Part shown: positions 52,223 to 61,924 of the stretch, piece by piece
Layout: each line of letters starts with the position of its first letter
How positions within the stretch are numbered: the first letter of the stretch is position 1
From: Blastococcus tunisiensis
GTDB taxonomy: Bacteria > Actinomycetota > Actinomycetes > Mycobacteriales > Geodermatophilaceae
Direction of reading: 5' to 3'
Assembly: GCF_900112815.1 (NCBI RefSeq)
Contig: NZ_FOND01000005.1
Span: 124,001 to 188,000 of the forward strand
Length of the DNA: 64,000 nt
Notes under the pieces: model-generated
Database searches by the model: none
What the model was told of the DNA's origin: nothing
What the model saw: only the letters and a program-made list of their open reading frames with translations
Position numbers and translations under genes: made by a program

Positions 52223-53884
52223 TCAGAAGGGGGCCGGTTCGTCGTGGTCGACCGGGTCGTCGGGTCCGGCGAGGCCGGGTGGTCGGGTGGTGCGGGTGAC
52301 GCCGCTGGGTGTGGTGACGGTGAGGGTGCCGTCGTCGGTCATGGTGAAGGTCCAGCCGGTGGCGTGGGTCTTGAGCCGGTGGTGCCGGCGGCACAGGCAG
52401 CAGAGGTTCTCGCAGGCGGTGGCGCCGCCGTCGGCGTGGGCGAGGACGTGGTCCAGGTCGGCCCAGGCGGCCCGGTTGTGGCAGCCGGGGTGGCGGCAGG
52501 TGCGGTCACGGGTGGTGACGAAGCGTTCCTGGGCGGGGGTGTGCCGGTAGCGGTCGACCGGGGATGGGCGGTCCAGGACCGGGCAGTCGCAGGTCTCGGT
52601 GCCGTTCCTAGTGGCGCCGTCGGGGTGCTCGGGGCAGCCGCGGCGGGCCAGGCGCTCGAGTTCGGCGTGGGTGACGGTCGCCCGCAACCGGCCGCTGACC
52701 GGGTCGGTGAGGGCGAGGTGCAGGGCGCCGCCGGCCGGGGCCTGCAGACCACCCGGGCACAGGGCGTCGAGCTGTTCGAGCAGGTCGCGCAGGTGGGCGG
52801 CGGTGATCGGCTGCCCGTCCGCCTCCGCCGGTTCCGCCCGTCCGCACCCCCCGGCGCAGCCGTCGGCAGGCGTCTCCCCGGTGCCGGTGCGGTGGTCGGC
52901 AGGGAGGTGGCCGAAGGCGCAGGCGTCGTGGCCGGCCGCGCCCGTGCGCAGGGTGCCCAGCGGGGCCAGCACGGTGAGGGTGGCGGTGACCGGCGCGCGG
53001 CTGGTGTCCCAGGGGCGGGTGATGAGGTCGTAGAGCACGCCGACCCGCAGCTGCCCGATCCGGTGCTCGTCCCCGTCGGCCTTGGCCATCCGGGCGTAGC
53101 GATCCAGGGTCTGGTGGATCGTCGTCGCCATCGGATGCGGCAGGAACACCGACAGCTCGGCCATCCCGTCGGGCAGCGGGCGGACGGTGACGTCGGCGTC
53201 GCGGGTGGCCCGCTTCCGGCGCCGGTCGGCCGCGGCCGGGTCCAGGCGCAGCAGTTCGGTGCGGGCGGCGGCCTGCAACCCGCGGATGCTCAGCCGGTGC
53301 GCGCGGGGCAGCACCGCGGCCTCGACCTGGGCCAGCAGGCCGGGCTCGACCTCCCGGGCGGCGGCAGCCAGCTCAGCGGCCAGGGCCCGGGCCCGCGGCC
53401 AGTCCAGCCGGCCATCGGCCAGCGCCGCCCAGGTGGCGGTCAGCACACGGGTGAGCAGCAGGCAGTGCTCGGCCAGCGTGGTGGCCGCGGTGCGGGAGCA
53501 GTTGCCGATCATGGCCAGCTCGTCGGCGAAGAACTCGCTCACCCCCGGGACCTGCTCCCCGCCCGGGCCCGGCGCCCAGCCGGGGGAGGCGGCGCCGGGC
53601 TCCCCGGGTTGCCGGTCGGCGGCATCGGGGCGGCGCACGGCCAGTTCGGTGACCAGTTCCGCCCGGTAGGCGGCCAGCTGGGCCTCCAGCCGGGTGATCC
53701 GCTGCAGCTCGACCGCGATCGAGGAGTCCTCGCGGGAAGTCACCGGCAGCATCTCGCCCAGTCGGCTCGGTCGGGCCACCACCCCGGCCGGCAGCACGTC
53801 CGCCGGTGGCAGGTCGCCGCCCCAGGGCAGGGCGCCGACCGGGATGACCGTCATCCCGACCCCGAACCCACCGCCGTCGAACAC
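52223..53884 (-). CDS. DUF222 / HNH endonuclease-motif protein
   Basis: A 553-residue protein of the DUF222-HNH family, related to the REP13E12 repeat proteins of mycobacteria and often multicopy in actinobacteria. The DUF222 region covers about residues 50-330; the C-terminal HNH module is CRHPGCHNRAAWADLDHVLAHADGGATACENLCCLCRRHHRLKT (zinc cysteines and His). The start was set at GTG 53884, since a -10 box TACGCT lies seven bases before it; an ATG at 53914 is in frame. Whether it is an active nuclease or mobile passenger is unknown. Confidence 0.85.
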   Translation of the reverse strand: MFDGGGFGVGMTVIPVGALPWGGDLPPADVLPAGVVARPSRLGEMLPVTSREDSSIAVELQRITRLEAQLAAYRAELVTELAVRRPDAADRQPGEPGAASPGWAPGPGGEQVPGVSEFFADELAMIGNCSRTAATTLAEHCLLLTRVLTATWAALADGRLDWPRARALAAELAAAAREVEPGLLAQVEAAVLPRAHRLSIRGLQAAARTELLRLDPAAADRRRKRATRDADVTVRPLPDGMAELSVFLPHPMATTIHQTLDRYARMAKADGDEHRIGQLRVGVLYDLITRPWDTSRAPVTATLTVLAPLGTLRTGAAGHDACAFGHLPADHRTGTGETPADGCAGGCGRAEPAEADGQPITAAHLRDLLEQLDALCPGGLQAPAGGALHLALTDPVSGRLRATVTHAELERLARRGCPEHPDGATRNGTETCDCPVLDRPSPVDRYRHTPAQERFVTTRDRTCRHPGCHNRAAWADLDHVLAHADGGATACENLCCLCRRHHRLKTHATGWTFTMTDDGTLTVTTPSGVTRTTRPPGLAGPDDPVDHDEPAPF

Positions 53885-53891
53885 ATGATCG

Positions 53892-53897
53892 AGCGTA
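53892..53897 (-). promoter_or_regulatory. -10 box TACGCT of the HNH gene
   Basis: On the minus strand TACGCT is followed by CGATCAT (seven bases) and GTG at 53884. It favours the shorter version of the HNH protein. Confidence 0.5.
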
Positions 53898-53977
53898 GGC
53901 GAGTGGTCCGACATTTCCGGTCCACGGTTGGGGTTGCGGGCGGCTCCGTCGCCGTCCGGCCCAGCGCGCTGCCGCGG

Positions 53978-55147
53978 TCAGAGCGGGGAGGTGCCGGCCG
54001 CGGACGGCGGCAGGATCCGGAGCACCCGGTCGTCGGCCTCGACCGGCGTGCCGATGCCGTCGCGGTTGGAGGTGGTGATCCACAGCGCGCCCTCGGGATC
54101 GGGGACGACCGTGCGCAGCCGGCCGTACTGCCCGACCAGGAACTCCTCCGGCTCGCCGACCACCGCGCCGGTGCCGTCGAGGGCGAAGGCGTGCACCCGC
54201 TGGCCGTCCAGCGTGCCGACGAAGATCGCGCCACCGGCCGCGGCGCACCCGCCCGGGCCGCCCTCCTCGGCGGGGATCTCGACCAGGGGTGGCACCACGG
54301 AGTAGTCGGCACCGGCGGTCACCAGGTCCACCGCATCCGGGCCCTGCGCGGCGTCGTCGGTCGCGTAGAGGGTCGTCGCGGGAGCGCTCTCCTCGCCGGG
54401 GGCGCCGGTGCCGCCGGACTGCACCGACTGGCACAGCGCCGTCACGTCGCGGTGGCCGACGGTGTGCACCGGTGTCCCGCCCACCGCGCGGCCGAAGACG
54501 TCGATGTGCAGGACCTTCCCCGCCAGCGAGTTCGGGTCACGGGCCAGCGCGGGGTCCCCGACGTCCCCGGTGCCGACGAACAGCGTGCCGTCGGGGGCGA
54601 ACACCAGGCCGCCGCCGTTGTGCCGCTCGCCGCGGGGGATGCCGGTCAGCACCGGGTTCGGCGTGCCCCCGAGCGGGAAGCGCACCACCCGGTTGTCGGT
54701 CGCGGTGGACACGTAGGCGTAGAACAGGCCGTCCTCGAGGAACGTGGGCGAGACCGCCAGGCCGAGGAGGCCGCCGTCGCCGGACGGGTCGATCCCCGGG
54801 ACCGTCATCAGCTCCCGGGCGGGGGAGCGGTCGGCGAACACCTGGACCAGCCGGCCGGTGTCGCGCTCACCGACCACCGCGCTCCCGTCCGGCAGCAGGA
54901 CCAGCCCGGTCGGGACGGCCAGCCCGGAGGCGACCACGTTCGGGTCGCCGCCGTCCTCACCGGCCCCCGGCTGCGCGGGGTCGCGCGGCATCGGCGCGCT
55001 CGACGAGGGCGGGCCCACCTCCGGCGGGGCGCCCTCGGGCACCGGGCGGAACGGGCCGGCCGGTCGGTAGCCGTCGCTCCCGCACGCGGTGAGCAGGCCG
55101 ACGGTCATCGCCGTGGCGATCAGCCGTGCCGCGGTCCGTCGTCCCAC
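53978..55147 (-). CDS. PQQ-type glucose/sorbosone dehydrogenase-like lipoprotein
   Basis: A 389-residue six-bladed beta-propeller (GSDH family). Lipoprotein signal LLTA-Cys, then a Pro-rich linker. Propeller motifs seen are ASGLAVPTGLVLLPDGSAVVGERDTGRL, GLLGLAVSPTFLEDGLFYAYVS, GERHNGGGLVFAPDGTLFVGTGD (His-Asn near the active site) and EGALWITTSNRDG. Relatives oxidise sugars with PQQ, though many actinobacterial members lack a proven cofactor. The start is GTG 55147, seven bases after a -10 box TACTGT. It is exported and membrane-anchored. Confidence 0.87.
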   Translation of the reverse strand: MGRRTAARLIATAMTVGLLTACGSDGYRPAGPFRPVPEGAPPEVGPPSSSAPMPRDPAQPGAGEDGGDPNVVASGLAVPTGLVLLPDGSAVVGERDTGRLVQVFADRSPARELMTVPGIDPSGDGGLLGLAVSPTFLEDGLFYAYVSTATDNRVVRFPLGGTPNPVLTGIPRGERHNGGGLVFAPDGTLFVGTGDVGDPALARDPNSLAGKVLHIDVFGRAVGGTPVHTVGHRDVTALCQSVQSGGTGAPGEESAPATTLYATDDAAQGPDAVDLVTAGADYSVVPPLVEIPAEEGGPGGCAAAGGAIFVGTLDGQRVHAFALDGTGAVVGEPEEFLVGQYGRLRTVVPDPEGALWITTSNRDGIGTPVEADDRVLRILPPSAAGTSPL

Positions 55148-55195
55148 GACCACGACAGTACGTGCGCCGGACCCCCGGCCGCCTAGAGTCCGGGC
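55148..55195. promoter_or_regulatory. 48-base divergent promoter region with two leaderless starts
   Basis: On the minus strand TACTGT (55155-55160) is seven bases before the lipoprotein GTG. On the plus strand TAGAGT (55184-55189) is six bases before the dehydrogenase GTG. The two -10 boxes are 23 bases apart, so the -35 regions of each promoter overlap the -10 region of the other, and both can hardly fire at once. Confidence 0.6.
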
Positions 55196-56140
55196 GTGCC
55201 GCACCTGCCGCTCGGGGCCGACGAGATCCTGCACGTCCTCGTCCCGTCCCGGGCCGTCGGGACGGCCGTGGAGTCCGTCTCCCCCCGCGTCCGTGCCCAC
55301 CGCGTCGACCCCGCGGACGGCCCACCGAGCGGGGACGCCGCCCTGGCCAGGATCTGGGTGCCGCGCGCGGGTGGGCCCGGGGCGCCGCCGGACGCCTTCG
55401 TGGGGCTGCCCCGCCTCGGCCTCGTCCAACTGCTCACGGCGGGGGCGGAGCGGTTCGTCGGCCGGCTCCCGGCGGGGGTCCTGCTCTGCAACGCCCGTGG
55501 CGCGCACACCCCGTCGACTGCGGAGTGGGCGGTCGCCGCGATGCTGGCCGCCCAGCGCGGCCTCCCGTTCTTCGTCCGCGAGCAGGGCGCCGGACGCTGG
55601 TCGCCCGGCACCCACCGCTCCCTGGTCGGCGCCCGCGTCCTGGTCGTCGGTGCCGGGGACATCGGCCGGGCGATCGGGCGGATGCTGGCCGGGTTCGACG
55701 TCGAGCTCGACTACGTCGGACGGACCGCCCGGGACGGCGTGCACGGGATGGCGGAGCTCCCCGGCCTGCTCCCGCACGCCGATGTCGTCGTCCTCGTCGT
55801 GCCCGTGACGCCCGAGACGACGGGCATGGTGGACGCCGGCTTCCTGGCCGCGATGGCCGACGACGCGCTGCTGGTCAACGCCGCCCGCGGCGTGGTCGTC
55901 GACACCGACGCCCTCCTCGCCGAGCTGTCCCGGGGCCGGCTCCGCGCGGCCCTGGACGTGACCGACCCCGAGCCGCTGCCCGAGGGGCACCCGCTCTGGT
56001 CGGCGCCGGGGCTGCTGCTCACCCCGCACGTCGGTGGCGCCGTCCCGCAGACCGCCGCCCGGGCGACGGCCGCGGTCACCGACCAGGTCGCGCGGGTGCT
56101 CGCCGGCGAGGAGCTGGCGAACGTCGTCGGCAGCTACTGA
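55196..56140 (+). CDS. D-2-hydroxyacid dehydrogenase
   Basis: A 314-residue NAD(P)-dependent oxidoreductase that reduces 2-ketoacids. Rossmann motif [15 protein letters not shown]; catalytic Arg in [14 protein letters not shown], Glu in [15 protein letters not shown], His in [10 protein letters not shown]. All three residues are present, so it should be active; substrate is unknown. Its last seven bases overlap the stop of the converging PH-domain gene. Confidence 0.92.
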   Translation: MPHLPLGADEILHVLVPSRAVGTAVESVSPRVRAHRVDPADGPPSGDAALARIWVPRAGGPGAPPDAFVGLPRLGLVQLLTAGAERFVGRLPAGVLLCNARGAHTPSTAEWAVAAMLAAQRGLPFFVREQGAGRWSPGTHRSLVGARVLVVGAGDIGRAIGRMLAGFDVELDYVGRTARDGVHGMAELPGLLPHADVVVLVVPVTPETTGMVDAGFLAAMADDALLVNAARGVVVDTDALLAELSRGRLRAALDVTDPEPLPEGHPLWSAPGLLLTPHVGGAVPQTAARATAAVTDQVARVLAGEELANVVGSY

Positions 56141-56514
56141 GCGGGCGGCGCCGGGACGGCGATCCGCCCGCCGGAGACCTCGGCCAGGCGGGGCAGGTCG
56201 CGGGCCCGCACGACGGGCAGCCGGATCTCCGTGGCCGACGTGGTCACCAGCCGCAGATCGCCGCGCGGGGCGACGCGGATCCCCGCGACGTCGTGCCAGG
56301 GGACGTGCCGCTGGCCGAACGTCGAGCGCGCGGTCACGCCCTCCTCGGAGACGTCCACCCCGACGCGGAGCACCCACAGCGCCACGGCGATCGGGATCAG
56401 CAGCAGGACGGGGGTCCAGCCGGCCGCGAAGGCCAGCGGCACGGTGCACAGCGCCAGCAGGGCGACCGGCACCAGCGCCGTCCGGTTCATCCGCAGGCGG
56501 GCAGGGGAGCTCAC
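56134..56514 (-). CDS. PH-domain-like membrane protein
   Basis: A 126-residue protein with two N-terminal membrane helices ([34 protein letters not shown]) followed by a small beta-rich domain of the bacterial PH type ([31 protein letters not shown]). GTG overlaps the stop of the upstream regulator gene by four bases, so the two are coupled. Function unknown. Confidence 0.8.
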   Translation of the reverse strand: MSSPARLRMNRTALVPVALLALCTVPLAFAAGWTPVLLLIPIAVALWVLRVGVDVSEEGVTARSTFGQRHVPWHDVAGIRVAPRGDLRLVTTSATEIRLPVVRARDLPRLAEVSGGRIAVPAPPAQ

Positions 56515-57356
56515 GGCGACCGATCCTCCCAGACGGCGTCCCCGGCCAGCCGTGCCAGCTTGGCCGCGCTGTCGCCGTCGGCGGCGGTGTAGACGACCAG
56601 CTGGAGGCCGGGGGCGTCCGCCGGCGTCAGCTGGTGGTGTTCCAGCACAAGCGTGCCCACCACCGGGTGCTCGAAGCGCCGTTCGGTGGAGCTGAACCGG
56701 TCGACGTCGTGGCTGGCCCACCCCTCGCCGAACGCCGGGCTGACCGACTGCAGCCGGGTGACCAGGTCGACCACGTCCGGATCGGCCAGCCGGGGGCCCA
56801 CCTCGGCGCGGAACTGGGTGAGGAAGCGCCGGCTGTCGGTCGGCCAGTCGCCCAGCAGGTCGCGGACGGCCGGATCGGTGAAGACCACCCACAGCAGGTT
56901 CCGGTCCGCGGCCGGAACCGTCGCCACCCCCGGGTAGAGCCGCTCGTAGGCGCGGTTCCAGCCCACGATGGACCAGCTCGAGGTGATCGCGTAGGCGGGG
57001 GAGGAGCCCAGGGCGTCCATCAACCGCTGCAGGTGCACCGGCAGCGCCTCGACCGCGCCGGCCGGGAGCCCCCCGCCGTGACCGGACAGCCGCAACAGGT
57101 ACTCGTGCTCGGCCGCCGAGAGCTGCAGGGTGCGGGCCAGTGCGTCCATCACCTGGCGCGACGGCCGGATGTCGCGACCCTGCTCGAGCCACGTGTACCA
57201 GGTGTGGCTCACGCCGGCGAGCAGCGCGACCTCCTCGCGGCGCAGCCCCGGCGTCCGGCGGTTGCCACCCGGGGCGAGGCCGACGGCCGCCGGGGTCAGC
57301 TGGCGACGGCGGGAGCCCAGGAACTCGGCCAGCTCGCGGCGGGCGGTGGCGGTCAC
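56511..57356 (-). CDS. XRE-family regulator with MmyB-like ligand-binding domain
   Basis: A 281-residue regulator. N-terminal helix-turn-helix [34 protein letters not shown] (residues about 33-66), typical of the MmyB group; the rest is a PAS-like ligand domain with the [16 protein letters not shown] and [10 protein letters not shown] motifs. Such proteins in Streptomyces often control an adjacent oxidoreductase and may bind fatty acids. GTG start with GGGAGGACGAGGA. A perfect palindrome lies just upstream (57376-57389), suggesting autoregulation. Confidence 0.88.
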   Translation of the reverse strand: MTATARRELAEFLGSRRRQLTPAAVGLAPGGNRRTPGLRREEVALLAGVSHTWYTWLEQGRDIRPSRQVMDALARTLQLSAAEHEYLLRLSGHGGGLPAGAVEALPVHLQRLMDALGSSPAYAITSSWSIVGWNRAYERLYPGVATVPAADRNLLWVVFTDPAVRDLLGDWPTDSRRFLTQFRAEVGPRLADPDVVDLVTRLQSVSPAFGEGWASHDVDRFSSTERRFEHPVVGTLVLEHHQLTPADAPGLQLVVYTAADGDSAAKLARLAGDAVWEDRSP

Positions 57357-57375
57357 GTCCTCGTCCTCCCGGTGG

Positions 57376-57389
57376 TGGTACCGGTACCA
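57376..57389. promoter_or_regulatory. perfect palindrome TGGTACCGGTACCA
   Basis: This 14-base palindrome lies 20 bases upstream of the regulator start and directly behind GATACT (minus strand), a weak -10 box, so it would cover the transcription start of the regulator gene. It is 38 bases from the ilvD -10 box on the other side. Candidate operator for the XRE regulator. Confidence 0.6.
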
Positions 57390-57426
57390 GTATCAGCCCG
57401 CCTCCGGCGGACCCGGCGAACGGGCC

Positions 57427-57432
57427 TAGCAT
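57427..57432 (+). promoter_or_regulatory. -10 box TAGCAT of leaderless ilvD
   Basis: TAGCAT, eight bases (TCCCTCCC), GTG. No purine-rich ribosome site. It fixes the ilvD start within a longer open frame. Confidence 0.55.
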
Positions 57433-57440
57433 TCCCTCCC

Positions 57441-59165
57441 GTGACGATCGGCGAGGACCTCATCCCGGGCAACGACTCCGCCAGCGCGACGCGCAGTCCG
57501 CTCAAGCCGCGCAGCTACGAGGTGACCGACGGGGACGCCAAGGCCCCGGCCCGCGCCATGCTGCGCGCGGTGGGCATGGGCGACGAGGACATGGTCAAGC
57601 CGCAGATCGGCGTCGCCTCGTCCTGGAACGAGATCACCCCCTGCAACCTGTCACTGGACCGGCTCGCGAAGCGCGCCAAGGACGGCGTCCGTGCCGCGGG
57701 CGGCTTCCCGATGGAGTTCGGCACCATCTCCGTCTCCGACGGCATCTCCATGGGTCACGAAGGCATGCGCGCCTCGCTGGTGTCCCGCGAGGTCATCGCC
57801 GACTCCGTGGAGACGGTCATGTTCGCCGAGCGGCTCGACGGCTCGGTCCTGCTGGCCGGCTGCGACAAGTCGCTGCCCGGGATGCTGATGGCCGCGGCCC
57901 GCCTCGACCTGGCCAGCGTCTTCCTCTACTCCGGCTCGACGATGCCGGGGAAGCTGGGCGATCGCGACCTCACCATCATCGACGTCTTCGAGGCCGTCGG
58001 CGCGTGCGCGCGCGGGCTGATCAGCCGTGACGAGCTGACCGCGATCGAGAAGGCAGCCTGCCCCGGTCAGGGGTCCTGCGGCGGCATGTACACGGCCAAC
58101 ACCATGGCCAGCGTCGCCGAGGCCCTGGGCATGGCCCTGCCCGGGAGCGCCGCCCCGCCGGCTCCCGACAGCCGCCGCGACGCCTTCGCCGTCGCCTCGG
58201 GCGAGGCGGTCGTGAACCTGCTCCGCCAGGGCATCACCGCGCGCCAGATCATGACGAGGAAGGCGTTCGAGAACGCGATCACCGTCGTCATGGCCCTGGG
58301 CGGGTCGACGAACGCCGTCCTGCACCTGATGGCGATCGCGCACGAGGCGCAGGTGGACCTCGAGCTGGAGGACTTCAACCGGATCGGGGACCGGACGCCG
58401 CTCCTGGCCGACGTCAAGCCCTTCGGCCGCTTCGTCATGACCGACGTCGACCGGATCGGCGGCGTCCCCGTCGTCCTGCGGGCGCTGCTCGACGCCGGGC
58501 TGCTGCACGGCGACGTGCTCACCGTGACCGGGAAGACCATGGCCGAGAACCTGGCCGAGATCGCCCCGCCGGACGCCGACGGCGCGATCATCCACGCGAT
58601 GAAGGACCCGATCCACGCGACCGGTGGGCTCTCGATCCTCCGTGGGTCGCTGGCGCCCGACGGCGCGGTCGTGAAGTCGGCCGGGTTCGACTCGGCGACC
58701 TTCGAGGGCACCGCCCGGGTCTTCGACGGCGAGCAGGGCGCGATGGACGCCGTCACCGAGGGCACCCTCCGGCCCGGCGACGTCGTGGTCATCCGGTACG
58801 AGGGCCCCCGCGGCGGGCCGGGGATGCGCGAGATGCTGGCCGTGACCGGGGCGATCAAGGGGGCGGGGCTGGGCAAGGACGTCCTGCTGCTCACCGACGG
58901 CCGGTTCTCGGGCGGCACGACCGGTCTGTGCATCGGTCACGTCGCGCCGGAGGCCACCGACGGCGGCCCCATCGCCTTCGTCCGCGACGGGGACCCCATC
59001 CGGCTCGACCTCGCCGCGCGCACCCTCGACCTGCTGGTCGACGAGGCGGAACTCGCGCGCCGCCGGGAGGGCTGGGAGCCGCTCCCGCCCCGCTACACCA
59101 CCGGGGTGCTGGGCAAGTACGCCAAGCTCGTCGGGTCCGCGGCCCAGGGCGCCATCTGCGGCTGA
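57441..59165 (+). CDS. ilvD: dihydroxy-acid dehydratase
   Basis: A 574-residue Fe-S dehydratase of valine, leucine and isoleucine synthesis, converting dihydroxy-acids to 2-ketoacids. Cluster-ligand cysteines are in [20 protein letters not shown] and [14 protein letters not shown]; the C-terminal [19 protein letters not shown] is intact. Length and motifs fit the standard IlvD. Isolated from other ilv genes here. Its product line (2-ketoisovalerate) leads to isobutyryl-CoA, the substrate suggested for icmA, but the genes are far apart. Confidence 0.96.
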   Translation: MTIGEDLIPGNDSASATRSPLKPRSYEVTDGDAKAPARAMLRAVGMGDEDMVKPQIGVASSWNEITPCNLSLDRLAKRAKDGVRAAGGFPMEFGTISVSDGISMGHEGMRASLVSREVIADSVETVMFAERLDGSVLLAGCDKSLPGMLMAAARLDLASVFLYSGSTMPGKLGDRDLTIIDVFEAVGACARGLISRDELTAIEKAACPGQGSCGGMYTANTMASVAEALGMALPGSAAPPAPDSRRDAFAVASGEAVVNLLRQGITARQIMTRKAFENAITVVMALGGSTNAVLHLMAIAHEAQVDLELEDFNRIGDRTPLLADVKPFGRFVMTDVDRIGGVPVVLRALLDAGLLHGDVLTVTGKTMAENLAEIAPPDADGAIIHAMKDPIHATGGLSILRGSLAPDGAVVKSAGFDSATFEGTARVFDGEQGAMDAVTEGTLRPGDVVVIRYEGPRGGPGMREMLAVTGAIKGAGLGKDVLLLTDGRFSGGTTGLCIGHVAPEATDGGPIAFVRDGDPIRLDLAARTLDLLVDEAELARRREGWEPLPPRYTTGVLGKYAKLVGSAAQGAICG

Positions 59166-59178
59166 GCGCGGCCGGGGA

Positions 59179-59201
59179 CCCGGTGACCGCACGTCACCGG
59201 G
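59179..59201. terminator. hairpin after ilvD
   Basis: CCCGGTGA and TCACCGGG pair perfectly (8 bases) around CCGCACG, 13 bases after the ilvD stop. Its arms are those of the repeat in front of the acylase gene. Confidence 0.6.
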
Positions 59202-59210
59202 CTCCGGGAG

Positions 59211-59234
59211 GGCGTCACCCCGACGGGTGACGCC
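59211..59234. terminator. second hairpin between ilvD and the GGDEF-EAL gene
   Basis: GGCGTCACCC, loop CGAC, GGGTGACGCC: ten perfect pairs, ten bases after the first hairpin. Tandem hairpins probably isolate ilvD from the signalling genes; the second might instead lie in the leader of the downstream gene. Confidence 0.55.
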
Positions 59235-59281
59235 GGCGCCGCACGGCTCGTCCGGTCCCGCCGGGGTGCCGAGAGGACCGT

Positions 59282-61924
59282 GTGGACTCTCGTCGATGGT
59301 GGCTGCTCGCCGCCGCGGTTCCGGTCGCCCTCGGGTGCGCACTGGCCGCGGCGCGCCCGGCGCTGCACGTCGCCGGAGAGCTCGCGGTGGTGGGTGCCGG
59401 TCTGATCGCCGCGGTGGTGCTGTGGACCAGCGCCCCGCGCACCGCCCGCCCGCGTGCCTGGCGGCTGTTCGCGGTCGCACCCCTGTTCCCGGTCGCGGGC
59501 GCGCTGGCCGCGGCGCTCGCGGGCTCGGTCCACCCCGTCCAGCTGGCCGTCGTCCGCTGGCTGCCGACCGTGCCCGGCTACCTCGTCGCCATCATCGCGA
59601 TCCTCGCGCTCGCCGACTGCCGGGGCCTGCGCGCCCGGCCCCGGGTGGTCGTCGAGGTCGCCCTCTTCCTCTTCGCCTCGCTGATCATGGTCAGCCTGCT
59701 CGTCGTCGGCCCCGCCGCCCGCTGGGCGCAGCTGGCCCTGGACGAGCGGGTGGTCCTGGGTGCCGCCGTGCTCATCACCTCGGCCACGATGGCCTCGGCA
59801 CTGACGGCGCTCAGCGCGGTCGAGCCGCGCCGGCGGACGATGGCGGTGGTCCTGCTGGCCGGCACCGTGCTGCTCACCACCGGTCGCGGCCTCAGCACGT
59901 CGGCGATGCTGTCGTGGTCCCCGGTCCCGCTGGGCGTCGCCCGGTTCCCCGTCGCCGCCGGACTGCTGCTGCTCGCCCTCGCCGTCCTGCTGGACACGCG
60001 ACCGGCCGCGGGGGCCGAGACCCCGCAGGCCCGGCGATCGGCCGACCTCGGGCAGCTCCTGCCGCACCTCACCCTGCTGGCGGCCGTCGTCTCCGTCGGC
60101 GCCGTCGGGATGACCGGCGAGCGGCCCACGCGGGGCATGATCGCCGGCCTGGTGTTCTGCGTCGCCCTGGCCGCGGTGCACCGCTGGCTGACCGCCCGCG
60201 CGGAGCACCGGCTGACCCGCCGGCTCCGCCGCAGCGAGGCCTACTTCCGGTCGGTGGTCCGCTCCGGGAGCGACGCGGTGGTCATCCTCGACGACGACCT
60301 GCGGATCACCTGGGCCTCCCCGGCCCTCGACCGCGCCCTCGGCGCGGCCGCGGCCGACCTCGTCGGCGAGCCGCTGCTCCGGTGCGCGCACCCCGACGAC
60401 CGCGCCGGCCTGATGTCGGCCCTCCCGGTGGGCGGGTCCGTCCCGTCCCGCGTCCCGCCCGAGAGCGGTCTGCTCACGCTGCGGCTGCAGGACGCCGAAG
60501 GGGAGTGGCGCTGCCTGGAGGCCGGCGTCTCCGACCTGCGCACGGACCCCGACGTCGGTGCCGTCGTGCTGCACTGCCGCGACATGACCGAGCGGCACGC
60601 CCGCGAGCAGGCGCTGCAGGCCGTCGCCTACACCGACCCCATGACCGGTCTGCCCAACCGGGCGGGGCTGCTGCGCGTGGTGCAGGAGGCCATGACCGGT
60701 CCGGGGACGGACGGCACCACACTGCTCATGATCGAGCTGGACGGGCTGGCCGGCGTCCGCGAGAACGCCGGCCGCGACGCCGTCACCGCGTCGGTGGCCG
60801 AGGTGGGTCGCCGGCTGCGCGCCACCGTCCGCGGCGAGGACACCGTGGCGCGCCTCGGTGGCGGGGCCTTCGCCGTCCTCGCGCACGGCGACGAGGCCGA
60901 CGTCGACCGGCTCGCCAACCGCTGCCTGTTCGTGGTGGAGCAGCCGATCATGGCCTCGGCCGGCCTCGTCGAGCTGACGTCGGCCATCGGGGTCGTCCCC
61001 ATCGAACGCGACGCGGGGCTGGAGACCGTCCTCGGGCGGGCCGACCTCGCCGTGCGCGCCGCCCACGAGGCGGGACCCGGTTCCGCCCGTCGCTACGACA
61101 CCGCCCTCGGCGAGGCCGCGGCGCGGCGCGACCGGCTGCGGCACGACCTGCAGGGCGCCCGCGCCCGCGGCGAGCTCCACCTGCTGTTCCAGCCCATCGC
61201 CTCGCTGGGGGAGAGCAGGATCACCGGGGTCGAGGCCGACCTCCGGTGGCGGCACGGCGCGCTCGGCGAGATCCCGGCGTCGGAGTTCATCCCCCTGGCC
61301 GAGCGGGCCGGGCTCATCGGCGAGCTGGTCCGCTGGAGCCTGGAGGCGGCGGCGACCGCGGCCAGCGGCCTGCCCGAGTCCGGCGCCCCGCTGCGGATCG
61401 GCATCACGGTGCCCGGCCGGTACCTGGCCGGCGGCACGCTGGTCACCGACGTCGAGTCCGCCCTCCGCGTCTCCGGCCTCGCGCCGGAACGCCTGGTCCT
61501 GCAGATCGGCGCCGCGTCGGTCGTGGCCGACGACGAGCGGCTCGGCCTCGACGTCGCCAGCCTCCGGCTCATGGGCGTGCACGTCGCGCTGCACGGATTC
61601 GGCAGCGGCTCCTCGGCGCTGGCCGACCTGACCCGCCTGCCCATCGACATCGTCAAGCTCGACCGGTCCCTGATCACCCGCATCGACCGCGACCCGCAGA
61701 GCCGCGCGCTGTGCGAGTCGGTCGTCGGCATCGGCCGGGCGCTGGGCCTGGACGTCGTCGCCGAGGGGGTCGAGACCCCGGCGCAGCTGGCGGCGCTGAG
61801 CACCTTCGGCTGCGGCTTCGCCCAGGGCTTCGCGATCGCCCGTCCGATGTCCCTGGCCGGGTTCACCGGACTGCTCGGAGGCGGGGACCGGGTGGTCCTA
61901 CCCGGCCTGGTCGGGACGCCGTGA
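59282..61924 (+). CDS. PAS-GGDEF-EAL protein with degenerate catalytic motifs
   Basis: An 880-residue membrane sensor: about eight N-terminal helices (residues 1-310), PAS (about 318-440), GGDEF and EAL domains. The GGDEF motif reads GGGAF (526-530), lacking the catalytic acids, though an RxxD inhibitory-site motif (RGED, just before) remains. The EAL domain reads EADL (651-654), lacks the Asn of the third motif (IGITVPG), the Glu of LEITE (here QIGAAS) and the DDFGTG pair (HGFGSG). Both enzyme domains therefore look dead, leaving a probable c-di-GMP-binding or scaffold role. GTG start after GAGAGGA. Its stop overlaps the next gene (GTGA). Confidence 0.9.
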   Translation: MDSRRWWLLAAAVPVALGCALAAARPALHVAGELAVVGAGLIAAVVLWTSAPRTARPRAWRLFAVAPLFPVAGALAAALAGSVHPVQLAVVRWLPTVPGYLVAIIAILALADCRGLRARPRVVVEVALFLFASLIMVSLLVVGPAARWAQLALDERVVLGAAVLITSATMASALTALSAVEPRRRTMAVVLLAGTVLLTTGRGLSTSAMLSWSPVPLGVARFPVAAGLLLLALAVLLDTRPAAGAETPQARRSADLGQLLPHLTLLAAVVSVGAVGMTGERPTRGMIAGLVFCVALAAVHRWLTARAEHRLTRRLRRSEAYFRSVVRSGSDAVVILDDDLRITWASPALDRALGAAAADLVGEPLLRCAHPDDRAGLMSALPVGGSVPSRVPPESGLLTLRLQDAEGEWRCLEAGVSDLRTDPDVGAVVLHCRDMTERHAREQALQAVAYTDPMTGLPNRAGLLRVVQEAMTGPGTDGTTLLMIELDGLAGVRENAGRDAVTASVAEVGRRLRATVRGEDTVARLGGGAFAVLAHGDEADVDRLANRCLFVVEQPIMASAGLVELTSAIGVVPIERDAGLETVLGRADLAVRAAHEAGPGSARRYDTALGEAAARRDRLRHDLQGARARGELHLLFQPIASLGESRITGVEADLRWRHGALGEIPASEFIPLAERAGLIGELVRWSLEAAATAASGLPESGAPLRIGITVPGRYLAGGTLVTDVESALRVSGLAPERLVLQIGAASVVADDERLGLDVASLRLMGVHVALHGFGSGSSALADLTRLPIDIVKLDRSLITRIDRDPQSRALCESVVGIGRALGLDVVAEGVETPAQLAALSTFGCGFAQGFAIARPMSLAGFTGLLGGGDRVVLPGLVGTP

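Noticed and set aside
52223-53914. HNH gene as evidence of an interon or restriction island
   Set aside because: No methylase, intein or integrase is adjacent, and DUF222-HNH genes are scattered singly in many actinobacteria.
52193-55186. Plus-strand open frame of about 1,000 codons opposite the HNH and lipoprotein genes
   Set aside because: The minus strand holds two families with intact motifs (HNH, GSDH propeller); the plus-strand translation shows no domain.
59211-59280. Possible c-di-GMP riboswitch in front of the GGDEF-EAL gene
   Set aside because: Only simple hairpins are visible; the conserved GEMM core motifs could not be found in this 69-base leader.
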